Assembly: GCA_017301995.1 (NCBI GenBank)
Contig: JAFLEH010000040.1
Span: forward strand, 1-64,000
Origin: Verrucomicrobiota bacterium
GTDB taxonomy: Bacteria; Verrucomicrobiota; Verrucomicrobiia; Verrucomicrobiales; Akkermansiaceae
DNA: 64,000 nt
Direction: 5' to 3'
A model generated the notes under the pieces. That model was not told the origin of the DNA. It searched no databases and saw nothing but the letters and a program-made list of their open reading frames with translations. Shown here piece after piece: positions 55,798-63,116 of this stretch. The position numbers and the translations under genes are program-made. The first letter of the stretch is position 1; every line of letters begins with the position of its first letter.

Positions 55798-56505
55798 ATG
55801 AGATTGATCCACAAACCACTGCTCGCCGGCGTTCTGTTAGGTTCGTCCTGCGCGCTTTCCAATGCCGCCGTGCTCTTCAGCATGGCAGGTCCCGTCACCG
55901 TGAATGAAACGTGGAACTATGCCCCGCCCGGCCTGAGCCTGAGCCGCGGCGCCACGGCCACCGGCACGCTGTATTTCAAATACACCGTGACCAATCCGGC
56001 ATCCAACAAGGACACCGAGAACTACTACGCGGGCATGTCGTTTTTCGACGGAGGAGCCGAGCACATCGGCGTCGGCAACGGCTGGTATCCATACGCCTAC
56101 AGCGCGTTCGCTCCGGGGGACTGGAATCTCGACCTCAAATCGGCCACACCTGAGCCTGGGCAACCCTACCAACTGGTCCGCTCCACCGACATGACCACCA
56201 TCGTGATCCGTGTGGACTTCAACAGCGGGGCCAATGACAACATCACCGTCTGGCTGAACCCCAACCTCGGTTTGACCGAAGCGGCCCAGAGTTCTTCACT
56301 GACCACCTCTTTCACCGGCAATGCCGATTTCGACAGGATCTACCTGCGCGAGGGCGGTGGCGGCGTTGGCGGCAGCGGCTGGACCTACAGCGATTTCGCG
56401 ATTGCGGAGAACTCCACCGATGTCGGTTTTTTCGTTCCGGAGCCATCCGCGGCCCTGTTCGGGGCTTTTAGCCTGATTGGTCTCCTTCGCCGTCGCCGGG
56501 CGTGA
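55798..56505 (+). CDS. PEP-CTERM protein, short member of third twin pair
   Basis: This 235-aa protein has a signal peptide (M-R-L-I-H-K-P-L-L-A-G-V-L-L-G-S-S-C), a single copy of the module at the start of the preceding protein, and the tag V-P-E-P-S-A-A-L-F-G-A ... L-L-R-R-R-R-A. Bases 56099-56252 are nearly identical to 53770-53923. ATG 55798 lies 68 bases after the previous stop with no terminator visible between, so cotranscription is likely. The module has no catalytic signature I recognise; a binding role fits. Confidence 0.9.
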   Translation: MRLIHKPLLAGVLLGSSCALSNAAVLFSMAGPVTVNETWNYAPPGLSLSRGATATGTLYFKYTVTNPASNKDTENYYAGMSFFDGGAEHIGVGNGWYPYAYSAFAPGDWNLDLKSATPEPGQPYQLVRSTDMTTIVIRVDFNSGANDNITVWLNPNLGLTEAAQSSSLTTSFTGNADFDRIYLREGGGGVGGSGWTYSDFAIAENSTDVGFFVPEPSAALFGAFSLIGLLRRRRA

Positions 56506-56597
56506 AAGGCCGATGTTTCAGTAGGCGGTGTTTCGGTGAATCGGTTAGAGCGCATGCGAACGACAGCCCATTGTCCCTTCCTGACCCCTGACATCTC

Positions 56598-56608
56598 ATT
56601 CCTGACAT
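56598..56608 (-). promoter_or_regulatory. ATGTCAGGAAT word, minus orientation, before the sigma gene
   Basis: ATTCCTGACAT with a second partial copy (CCTGACAT, 56587-56594) just before it, so two sites stand 14 bases apart. It lies about 180 bases upstream of the sigma factor start. Self-control by the sigma factor is one possible reading. Confidence 0.35.
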
Positions 56609-56706
56609 CTTCCTTCACCGCTCAGCTTGGTGGGGACGGGTGGGCGCGCCCGGCGGTCGCGCCTCGCCGGCCTGCGACTTTGCCTCCGGAAGAGGCAATC
56701 CCAAGG

Positions 56707-56747
56707 GCGGCGCGCGGTAATGGGTTTCCCGCGCGCCGCTCATTTTT
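56707..56747 (+). terminator. Intrinsic terminator-like hairpin
   Basis: GCGGCGCGCGG pairs perfectly with CCGCGCGCCGC around an 11-base loop, followed by TCATTTTT. This is the strongest intrinsic terminator shape in the window. It could end the twin-pair transcript or act as an attenuator before the sigma gene. Confidence 0.6.
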
Positions 56748-56788
56748 CTGGATTCGCCACCCATGGTGAACTAGTTTGCCGGTGTCCC

Positions 56789-57412
56789 ATGGCAAGAGCA
56801 CTTCCATTGATGTTCGCGGACGGTGACAACGAACCTTTGGATCGTGCCCGGACCCATCTGCCCGCGCTCGCGGAGACCGAGCGGAAGCTGCTCATCTTCA
56901 CCCAACAATGGACGCTGCACCAATCGACGGTGCGCGCCTATCTCGCCAGCTTTCTCGGCAATTCCATCGCGGTGGACGACTCCTTGCAGGAAGTCGCAAT
57001 GGTGGTTTGGCAAAAAGGCCCATGGGAAGGCGATGTCTCCGCGTTTCTCGGCTACAGCTTGGCTTGCGCGCGCCGGATCGCCCTGGCCGCCCGCCGCAAG
57101 CAGGGGGACACCCGCATGGAGCTGCTCCCGCCCGAGGCTGCCATCGCGCTGGCGGACCGGGTGGCGTTCTTGGAACAACAGGAAACCGTCCCTCCCGGCG
57201 AGCGTATGCACGCCCTGCGCATGTGCCTGGAAAAACTCAATCCCGAGCACCGCGAGTTGCTGGAGTCCCGCTACTCCGGTGAGAGCAAGGAGGAACTCCG
57301 CGGGCATTCCAAGCGTGTTGGCAAATCCATGGACGCGCTCTATAAAACCCTCGAACGCCTCCGCGAACTGCTCCGCGCCTGTGTGAAGCGCGGCCATACC
57401 ATCATCGAATGA
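56789..57412 (+). CDS. ECF-like sigma-70 factor, Rhodopirellula/Verrucomicrobium type
   Basis: This 207-aa protein has the two helical parts of a short sigma-70 factor. Region 2 reads T-Q-Q-W-T-L-H-Q-S-T-V-R-A-Y-L-A-S-F and D-D-S-L-Q-E-V-A-M-V-V-W. Region 4 reads C-L-E-K-L-N-P-E-H-R-E-L-L-E-S-R-Y-S-G and S-K-R-V-G-K-S-M-D-A-L-Y-K-T-L-E-R-L-R. The arrangement fits the Rhodopirellula/Verrucomicrobium sigma family. I chose ATG 56789; ATG 56810 is also possible, and the frame open to 56627 runs through the hairpin. Its stop overlaps the next start (ATGA), as expected for a sigma factor with its own anti-sigma protein. Its regulon is unknown; the twin-pair genes are candidates. Confidence 0.9.
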   Translation: MARALPLMFADGDNEPLDRARTHLPALAETERKLLIFTQQWTLHQSTVRAYLASFLGNSIAVDDSLQEVAMVVWQKGPWEGDVSAFLGYSLACARRIALAARRKQGDTRMELLPPEAAIALADRVAFLEQQETVPPGERMHALRMCLEKLNPEHRELLESRYSGESKEELRGHSKRVGKSMDALYKTLERLRELLRACVKRGHTIIE

Positions 57413-58878
57413 CAAGCGACCTGACAGACCCCTCGCCGGATGCCGAATTGGCCGACCTCGTTTGCAGATATCTGGACAACCGCCTGGATGCGGCACAGCG
57501 CGCGCGGCTGGAGTCGCGCATCCAGCAGGAGCCCGCCGCCATGGACTACCTGGCGGAACGCCTGCGCTTCGAGGCCTCCCTGCGGGAAACGATCAATCCG
57601 CAGCGCATGGAGGTGCTGGAAAGCCGCCGCATGATCATGGAACCCGGAGCCGAAGGCCCGGAATGGTCCGTCGAACAACAACGATCGGTCCGCATCGGAC
57701 ATCAGGACGAACCCTTGACAGTCGATGTCACGCCTCTGCGCAAACGCCGCGCCCGCTGGCTGATCTCAGCCGGAATCCTGCTCGCCGCCCTGACAGCCAC
57801 ATGGTTGTTCTGGCCCCGCCCGCAACCGGCTCCTGCAACGCCGCCATTGGTTTTGAAAAACGCGGATTTCGAGACCACCGACCTCAGCCTCACGCCCCAA
57901 GGGCTCACTTCCACTTTGGTCAACTGGCAGGAGGCTTTTGCCTGTCCGGAGGTCGATCTGGTGGAAATCGCCCGCGTCAGCAACGGAGCCATTTTCCCCA
58001 AATCGGGAAAGAACGTCGTCCGCCTTCAATCCGCCGGATACATCAACCAGTTCCTCCACCACAGCGATGGCAGTCCGCTCCGTGCCCGCGATGGCCTCAC
58101 CGTCCGCCTGACCGGCTGGGCATGGCTCGATTCGGAGACTCCGAAGACCCTCTCAGCGTCGTTGCGCGTGGTGGCCAGCGGCCGGCCGGATACCATCCTC
58201 TACGATGCGTGCAGGGTTTCCTTCACCCTCGTTTCGCAAGGCTGGCAGCGCTTCCGCGTGGACCTGCCCGTCGCCGGTGACCTGATGCGCAAGCCTTACT
58301 GGGTGGAGCCACGGGTGAGCAACAAGCCACCGCTCGATCTAACAGGTAGGGAGCTTTGCCTTTCCATCGACATGGACATCACCCCGGGCCCCATCCTGCT
58401 GGACGACCTCGGAATCGAAACAGTGCCGCCGCATGACGACGCCTCCCTCACGCCGGTCACTCTGGATCTCCACCACGGGAGCGCCGCGATCCGCGGCTCG
58501 GCGATTCGGGAAAACGAGAAGGACTGCATTGGCGCATGGGAGGACGAGAAGACGGCGGTCGTCTGGTCGGTCCGCGCGCATCGTCCGGCCGAAATCGAAA
58601 TCGAGTGCCTCCAGGCCGCCGAAGCCCGCAGCGCGGGCAATGGCTACGATGTCGTGATCGGTAAGGAAAAGGTGAGCGGTAAGGTGATCGATACCGGAGC
58701 GTGGGACCGCTTCGAATATGTGAAGCTCGGCAAGTTGAAGATCCCCGCCGCCGGAGAATACGAAATCTCCATCGTGCCGCACCCGAAGGACAACCAAGCC
58801 GTGATGAACCTCCGCGGCCTGCGGCTGTCCGGTCGCGATCTCTCCGCCGGGATTCTCGACCCCTCCCGGGAGCGCTGA
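57409..58878 (+). CDS. Membrane anti-sigma-like protein with glycan-binding-like sensor domains
   Basis: This 489-aa protein starts inside the stop of the sigma gene. The first 60 residues are a short helical anti-sigma-type domain (L-V-C-R-Y-L-D-N-R-L-D-A-A-Q-R-A-R-L-E) without the zinc-binding His/Cys set. One transmembrane helix lies at about 114-131 (W-L-I-S-A-G-I-L-L-A-A-L-T-A-T-W-L-F-W). The outer part holds a jelly-roll-like domain (about 145-340) and a second domain (about 350-475: G-S-A-I-R-E-N-E-K-D-C-I-G-A-W-E-D ... E-I-E-C-L-Q-A) like the carbohydrate-binding tail often found on sulfatases and GH29 enzymes. A FecR-type domain is not seen. I infer that it holds the sigma factor until an outside glycan binds. 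Its stop codon lies in a long inverted repeat. Confidence 0.85.
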   Translation: MTSDLTDPSPDAELADLVCRYLDNRLDAAQRARLESRIQQEPAAMDYLAERLRFEASLRETINPQRMEVLESRRMIMEPGAEGPEWSVEQQRSVRIGHQDEPLTVDVTPLRKRRARWLISAGILLAALTATWLFWPRPQPAPATPPLVLKNADFETTDLSLTPQGLTSTLVNWQEAFACPEVDLVEIARVSNGAIFPKSGKNVVRLQSAGYINQFLHHSDGSPLRARDGLTVRLTGWAWLDSETPKTLSASLRVVASGRPDTILYDACRVSFTLVSQGWQRFRVDLPVAGDLMRKPYWVEPRVSNKPPLDLTGRELCLSIDMDITPGPILLDDLGIETVPPHDDASLTPVTLDLHHGSAAIRGSAIRENEKDCIGAWEDEKTAVVWSVRAHRPAEIEIECLQAAEARSAGNGYDVVIGKEKVSGKVIDTGAWDRFEYVKLGKLKIPAAGEYEISIVPHPKDNQAVMNLRGLRLSGRDLSAGILDPSRER

Positions 58879-58947
58879 GCCCCAGCTCGGCGCGTGAATG
58901 AAATGCGCATGAAAAGTATTCACGCCGAGCTGGGGCTCAGCGTTCCC
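58868..58947. repeat. REP/MITE-like inverted repeat, copy 1
   Basis: Two arms of about 30 bases (GGGAGCGCTGAGCCCCAGCT and on, and its reverse complement GGGAACGCTGAGCCCCAGCT and on) pair with one mismatch and a 2-base bulge, around an 18-base spacer. The first arm contains the stop codon of the anti-sigma-like gene. A diverged copy lies at 59446-59529. It may also end transcription. Confidence 0.7.
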
Positions 58948-58955
58948 ACGGAAAT

Positions 58956-59294
58956 TGTCAGAAATCCGCTTCGAAAAACACTTCCCATAAGCATGGCGAG
59001 TCATCCGCCTTCGCCAAGGGCTACCGCTTTGAAGTCACGGCCGGCAGCGGCGCATGGAAGCTATCCAAACCCGACGCCATCCTCGCCCAAGGAACCAGCC
59101 CGTTTCCCGCCAACACATGGCACAAGCTTCAGCTTGAAGCCCGTGGCATCACGCTCATCTGCCGGATCAATGGCACAGTGGTCGCGCAAGCCCAGGACAG
59201 CACCCACTTCGAGGGCCTCGCCGGTCTGGCCGCCGGATACGCCGGAGCCCGGTTCGACAATTTTGTGCTGAGCACTTTCGATGGTGACCGGTAA
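58956..59294 (+). pseudogene. 3' remnant of a lectin-like (GH59-type C-terminal) domain
   Basis: The frame ending at TAA 59292-59294 reads A-K-G-Y-R-F-E-V-T-A-G-S-G-A-W-K-L, then F-P-A-N-T-W-H-K-L-Q-L, I-N-G-T-V-V-A-Q-A-Q-D, H-F-E-G-L-A-G-L-A-A-G-Y and A-R-F-D-N-F-V-L. This is the concanavalin-like domain found at the C-terminus of galactocerebrosidase-type (GH59) and similar proteins. No start codon, signal peptide or catalytic part is present, and upstream lies the inverted repeat. It is best read as the tail of a deleted glycosidase gene. Confidence 0.65.
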
Positions 59295-59317
59295 GCTCAT
59301 CATCGGCCCCGGAACGA

Positions 59318-59350
59318 CTCAGTGCCGACCGGCTTTTCGTGCGAATCTGG
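59318..59350 (+). pseudogene. Scrap of the shared C-terminal module
   Basis: One frame reads L-S-A-D-R-L-F-V-R-I-W, very like the ends of the two beta-helix proteins (A-S-D-R-L-F-V-R-V and A-T-R-L-F-V-R-T). About 11 codons are recognisable. It probably marks the end of a lost PATR-type gene. The match is short, so confidence is limited. Confidence 0.4.
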
Positions 59351-59445
59351 CGGCCTGATTCATACGCGGGTTCCCGCGTGCGACGGCCATTCCCATCCGC
59401 TTTCGCCGCTTTCACCATCCGCGTCGCCGTAAATCTCCCGAGGCC

Positions 59446-59529
59446 CCGGGAACGCCGTGCTCCAGCTCGGCCCGTGATGGGAAAACGCAATGAACGTCAC
59501 CAAACCGTGCCGGGGCTCAGCCCTCCCGG
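59446..59529. repeat. REP/MITE-like inverted repeat, copy 2
   Basis: An imperfect inverted repeat starting CCGGGAACGCCGTGCTCCAG and ending with CGGGGCTCAGCCCTCCCGG. It shares arms and internal words (CCAGCTCGG, GGGGCTCAG) with 58868-58947 but is more diverged. It is a second copy of the same element family. Confidence 0.55.
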
Positions 59530-59555
59530 AAAATTTTTTCGCGAATTGAAGAAAC

Positions 59556-59566
59556 ATGTCAGGAAT
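59556..59566 (+). promoter_or_regulatory. ATGTCAGGAAT element before the fourth twin pair
   Basis: The word with its flanks (AAACATGTCAGGAATTTCAC) aligns with 53341-53360 upstream of the third pair. It lies about 145 bases before ATG 59711. A CTATCT hexamer at 59584-59589 could be the matching -10. Confidence 0.45.
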
Positions 59567-59710
59567 TTCACGCCCGAAACACTGCTATCTGGGCACCCCT
59601 TGGATTCCGTCACCTGACCGCTGGTGCCGGATACCGGTATTCCCCAGTCACCTGTTCTGAAAAGTCCGGCAAATCCGCATTCCAACCCGAAAAACTCCCC
59701 ACCAAACCCG

Positions 59711-62700
59711 ATGAAATCAAAATCCATCTTCTGCTTCTCCACCATCGCCCTCGCAATCACTTCTGCCGCATCCGCAGAGGTCGTCAACATCGACAACCAG
59801 GCACTACACTACGGCACGCTGCTGACGGACAACTTCAATACGCCAAGCTACAACTGGTGGGAATTCAACAACTCCATCGCGGCCGACCAAGGCGGCACCT
59901 TGGCGGCCCTTCCCTATACCACCAACACCGGAGGTGATGGTTACACGGCCCAGCACAGCAACGGTGGCAACATGCTTCTGACCTCTGACGGTTGGGGCGG
60001 CTGGGGAGCAACGGCCAGCCCGAACCACAACTTCGCCACCACCGCGAACACCACGAACAAGCCCCTGGAGATCCAGTTCGACCTGTGGTCGACTGGCGGC
60101 GACGATCCCGACTGGATCGGGTTTGGCCTGAACGGTGGCCAAGGTCAGCTCTTTTATGAGGGGGTCTACGGATTCGCTCCCAGGGTGCAAGATGGCAAGC
60201 ACAACTACAAGCTTGTGATCTCGGACACCGCTGGAACCGGTTCCGGATTCAATGGCATCACCGACGGAGCGAAAATCGAGTTCTACAAGGACAACGTCTG
60301 GCAGGAAACGATCACCGAGACCCTCGGCACCAGCGACGGATACATCACCTTCAGGACGATTCCGTCAGCGTGGACCGGTTGGAACATCGGTCTCGTGGAC
60401 AACCTGAAGATCACCAGCGGCCAGCTAACCAACCCTCTCGCAACCAGCTCGGAGCTGAATCTGAGCAACAATGGTAGCCTCAACTTCGGAGACGTCACCC
60501 AAACCGTGGCCAAATTGGACGGCACGGCCGGAACGACGGTCAAACTCTTCAACTCCAGCCTCACGGTGAATGGGAGTGACAACAGTTCCTTTGCCGGCGT
60601 GATCAACGGCAGTGGTGGCAGCCTCATCAAGAACGGCTCCGGCACGCTCACGCTCAGCGGCGCGAACACCTACAGCGGTGGCACCATGGTCAGCGCAGGC
60701 ACCTTGATCCTTGACGGTGCAAGCGGAGGAACCTCCCGCATCGCTGGCGATCTCATCGTAAACAGCGGTGCCACCGTGGCTCTGACCAACGGCGACACGA
60801 CCGGACTCGGATACAACCCGGGGAACAAAGTGACTTCACTCACTATCAATGGAGGGACGGTCACCACCGCAGGCGTGACGCACATCTGGAATTTATCCGG
60901 CGGTGTCAACATGACCGGCGGCACCCTCCAAAGTAACAATGGCGTGAGCGACGCGAACGGATCCCAAATGGAGTGGATCAATTCCACCGTCACCACCAAC
61001 GCCAGCGCTGCCACCGCCACGATCGGCGGCCGCATCCGCATGCGTGCCGACGGAGGTGCGGCAGGCATCACCTTCAACATAGCCGATGGCGATGCCGCGA
61101 CCGACCTGCTGGTGAGCGCGGCCATCACCGAGGCCTCCGGCGGCCGCAGCATCACCAAGACCGGCGCTGGCACCATGGCGTTATCCGGGACCAATACCTA
61201 CACCGGCAGCACCACCGTCTCCGATGGAGTCCTCTCCCTCTCCTCCGCAACCCTTGACGATATCGCCGCCGTGGTCATCGGCACGACCGGCAAGATCGAC
61301 CTGAACTTCTTCGGCAGCGACACCGTCGGCAACCTGGAGATCGACGGCAGCGGTCCGCTTCCGGCTGGCGTCTACAATTCCAGCCACCCAACCTACGGTT
61401 CCTTCTTCACCGGAACGGGCTCGCTGGTGGTCGCCGGGTCGAACGGCACTTGGACCTCCCTGGTGGATGGCAACTGGAGCGATTCCGCCAACTGGGACTC
61501 CGGCACCATCGCGGTCGGCTATGACGCCACCGCCACCTTCAACGCCGCGACCGGCGTGAATGTCACCGTGGATTCCAATCGCAAGATCGGCAACCTGGCC
61601 TTCAGCACTTCGGGCTATGCCCTGAACGGGGCCGGTGTCCTTTTGCTCGACGCGGGCACAACGCCGGCGGTCAGCGTCACCAGCGGAAACATCGCCACGA
61701 TTGCGTCAAATCTGGGTGGTGGCATCGGCCTCGAAAAGACCGGTGACGGCACCCTCGTCTTCACCGGCATGAAGTCCTACACCGGCGGCACCATCGTCAC
61801 CGGAGGGACGCTGGAGCTCCAAGGAGCCACCGGCGGCAACGCCCAGATCCACGGTTCCGTCTTCATCGATTCGGGAGCCACCCTCGCCTTCACCGGCGGT
61901 GACGGCACCGGTTTCGGCTACTTCAACAACCCGGTCACCTCCGTCTTCGTCGCCGGCGGCACCATCAACGCCGCCGGCAGTTCGCACCTCGGCTTCGGCC
62001 TCGCCGCCACGATGCAACTCGATAACGGCGCCACCATCCTCGGCAATTGGCAATGGAACGGCGACGGCCTCCTCACCTTCTCCAGCTCCGGCAATGCCAC
62101 CAACACAATCAGTGGCAACATCGTCCTCCGTCCCGACGCGGGCACCAATCACACCTTCAATGTGGATGACGGCACTTCTCTCACCGACCTCGTCGTCGAT
62201 GCGAACCTCGCCGACCTCTTCCCCGCCGAATCTTGGGGCACTTCCGGCCTGACCAAGGCTGGCACGGGCACCATGATCCTTGAAGGCACAAACACTTACG
62301 ACGGCAACACCGTCGTCACCGGCGGCACCCTGAGCGTCAGCTCCACCGGCAGCCTCCGCTTCCGGCCGACCACCAACGGCGCGACGAACAAGGTCTCCGG
62401 CAGCGGCACCGGCGCGCTGTCCTTCCTCGGCACCGTCGATCTCGACCTGGGCGCCGCGAACACCACCGGCGGCAACCTCTGGAACCTGTTCAACCTCGCC
62501 AGCTTCGCCGCCGCCCCCGACCTCGCGAACACCGCCGGCGTCACCAGCACCCTCGGTGCTTTCACCGAAGTCTCCGCCGGCACCTGGGAACTTCCGGTCA
62601 CCGGCGCCAAGTGGGTCTTCACCGAAGGCGACGGCAACCTCGCCTATGTCGTTACCGCTACGGACTACGACACCTGGAAATCCGCCAACGGCGTGACCGG

Positions 62701-63040
62701 CGGGGAAAACGACGACGACGATGCCGACGGCCTCACCAACCACGAGGAATACGCCTTCGGCACCGATCCCACCGGCGGCTCCTCGGTCAATCCCATCACC
62801 GTCCCGCTCGACAAAACCACCGGCACTTTCAGCTACACCCGTCGGCTCCAGTCGCTCACCGGCTTGACCTACTCGGTCTGGACATCAACCGACCTCGCCA
62901 CCTGGACCGAGGACACCGGAGCCACAACCTCACAAACCGTCACCGGCACCGTGGGTGAAGTCGAAACCGTGCAAGCGACCATCCCCGGCACGCTTCCGCT
63001 CACCGCTCCCAAACTCTTCATCCAAGTCCGCGCCAACTGA
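59711..63040 (+). CDS. PATR protein, long member of fourth twin pair
   Basis: This 1109-aa secreted protein starts at ATG 59711 (M-K-S-K-S-I-F-C-F-S-T-I-A-L-A-I-T-S). Residues about 25-235 form a lectin-like sandwich module (L-L-T-D-N-F-N-T-P-S-Y-N-W, G-G-N-M-L-L-T-S-D-G-W-G-G-W-G, W-I-G-F-G-L-N-G-G-Q-G, K-I-E-F-Y-K-D-N-V-W). PATR units of several subtypes follow, some close in sequence to those of the 22765 protein (Q-W-N-G-D-G-L-L with F-S-S-S-G-N). The shared module ends it from about 985: D-Y-D-T-W, G-E-N-D-D-D-D-A-D-G-L-T-N-H-E-E-Y, F-S-Y-T-R-R and K-L-F-I-Q-V-R-A-N. No catalytic motif is seen. Confidence 0.88.
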   Translation: MKSKSIFCFSTIALAITSAASAEVVNIDNQALHYGTLLTDNFNTPSYNWWEFNNSIAADQGGTLAALPYTTNTGGDGYTAQHSNGGNMLLTSDGWGGWGATASPNHNFATTANTTNKPLEIQFDLWSTGGDDPDWIGFGLNGGQGQLFYEGVYGFAPRVQDGKHNYKLVISDTAGTGSGFNGITDGAKIEFYKDNVWQETITETLGTSDGYITFRTIPSAWTGWNIGLVDNLKITSGQLTNPLATSSELNLSNNGSLNFGDVTQTVAKLDGTAGTTVKLFNSSLTVNGSDNSSFAGVINGSGGSLIKNGSGTLTLSGANTYSGGTMVSAGTLILDGASGGTSRIAGDLIVNSGATVALTNGDTTGLGYNPGNKVTSLTINGGTVTTAGVTHIWNLSGGVNMTGGTLQSNNGVSDANGSQMEWINSTVTTNASAATATIGGRIRMRADGGAAGITFNIADGDAATDLLVSAAITEASGGRSITKTGAGTMALSGTNTYTGSTTVSDGVLSLSSATLDDIAAVVIGTTGKIDLNFFGSDTVGNLEIDGSGPLPAGVYNSSHPTYGSFFTGTGSLVVAGSNGTWTSLVDGNWSDSANWDSGTIAVGYDATATFNAATGVNVTVDSNRKIGNLAFSTSGYALNGAGVLLLDAGTTPAVSVTSGNIATIASNLGGGIGLEKTGDGTLVFTGMKSYTGGTIVTGGTLELQGATGGNAQIHGSVFIDSGATLAFTGGDGTGFGYFNNPVTSVFVAGGTINAAGSSHLGFGLAATMQLDNGATILGNWQWNGDGLLTFSSSGNATNTISGNIVLRPDAGTNHTFNVDDGTSLTDLVVDANLADLFPAESWGTSGLTKAGTGTMILEGTNTYDGNTVVTGGTLSVSSTGSLRFRPTTNGATNKVSGSGTGALSFLGTVDLDLGAANTTGGNLWNLFNLASFAAAPDLANTAGVTSTLGAFTEVSAGTWELPVTGAKWVFTEGDGNLAYVVTATDYDTWKSANGVTGGENDDDDADGLTNHEEYAFGTDPTGGSSVNPITVPLDKTTGTFSYTRRLQSLTGLTYSVWTSTDLATWTEDTGATTSQTVTGTVGEVETVQATIPGTLPLTAPKLFIQVRAN

Positions 63041-63116
63041 GGTCTCTTCGAATGAAAATTCATCATTCAAAATCCAAAATCCGCCCCCTAACCACAACCC
63101 AAACTCGATACAAAAC

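Larger units (their letters stand above)
56506..56788. promoter_or_regulatory. Spacer before the sigma factor gene
   Basis: A 283-base spacer with no supported gene. It holds two CCTGACAT words (56587-56594 and within 56598-56608) and a strong GC hairpin with T-run (56707-56747). The sigma factor promoter may lie in it, before or after the hairpin. Confidence 0.45.
58879..59710. other. Decayed region between sigma locus and fourth twin pair
   Basis: About 830 bases without an intact gene. It contains two related inverted repeats, the 3' end of a lectin-like glycosidase domain (58956-59294), a scrap of the shared C-terminal module (59318-59350) and an ATGTCAGGAAT element. Loss of a secreted enzyme gene, with repeats left behind, is the simplest history. 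Confidence 0.55.

Noticed and set aside
58894..59271. 125-aa plus-strand frame beginning inside the inverted repeat
   Set aside because: It is in a different frame from the recognisable lectin-like remnant and is Pro/Ser-rich without pattern.
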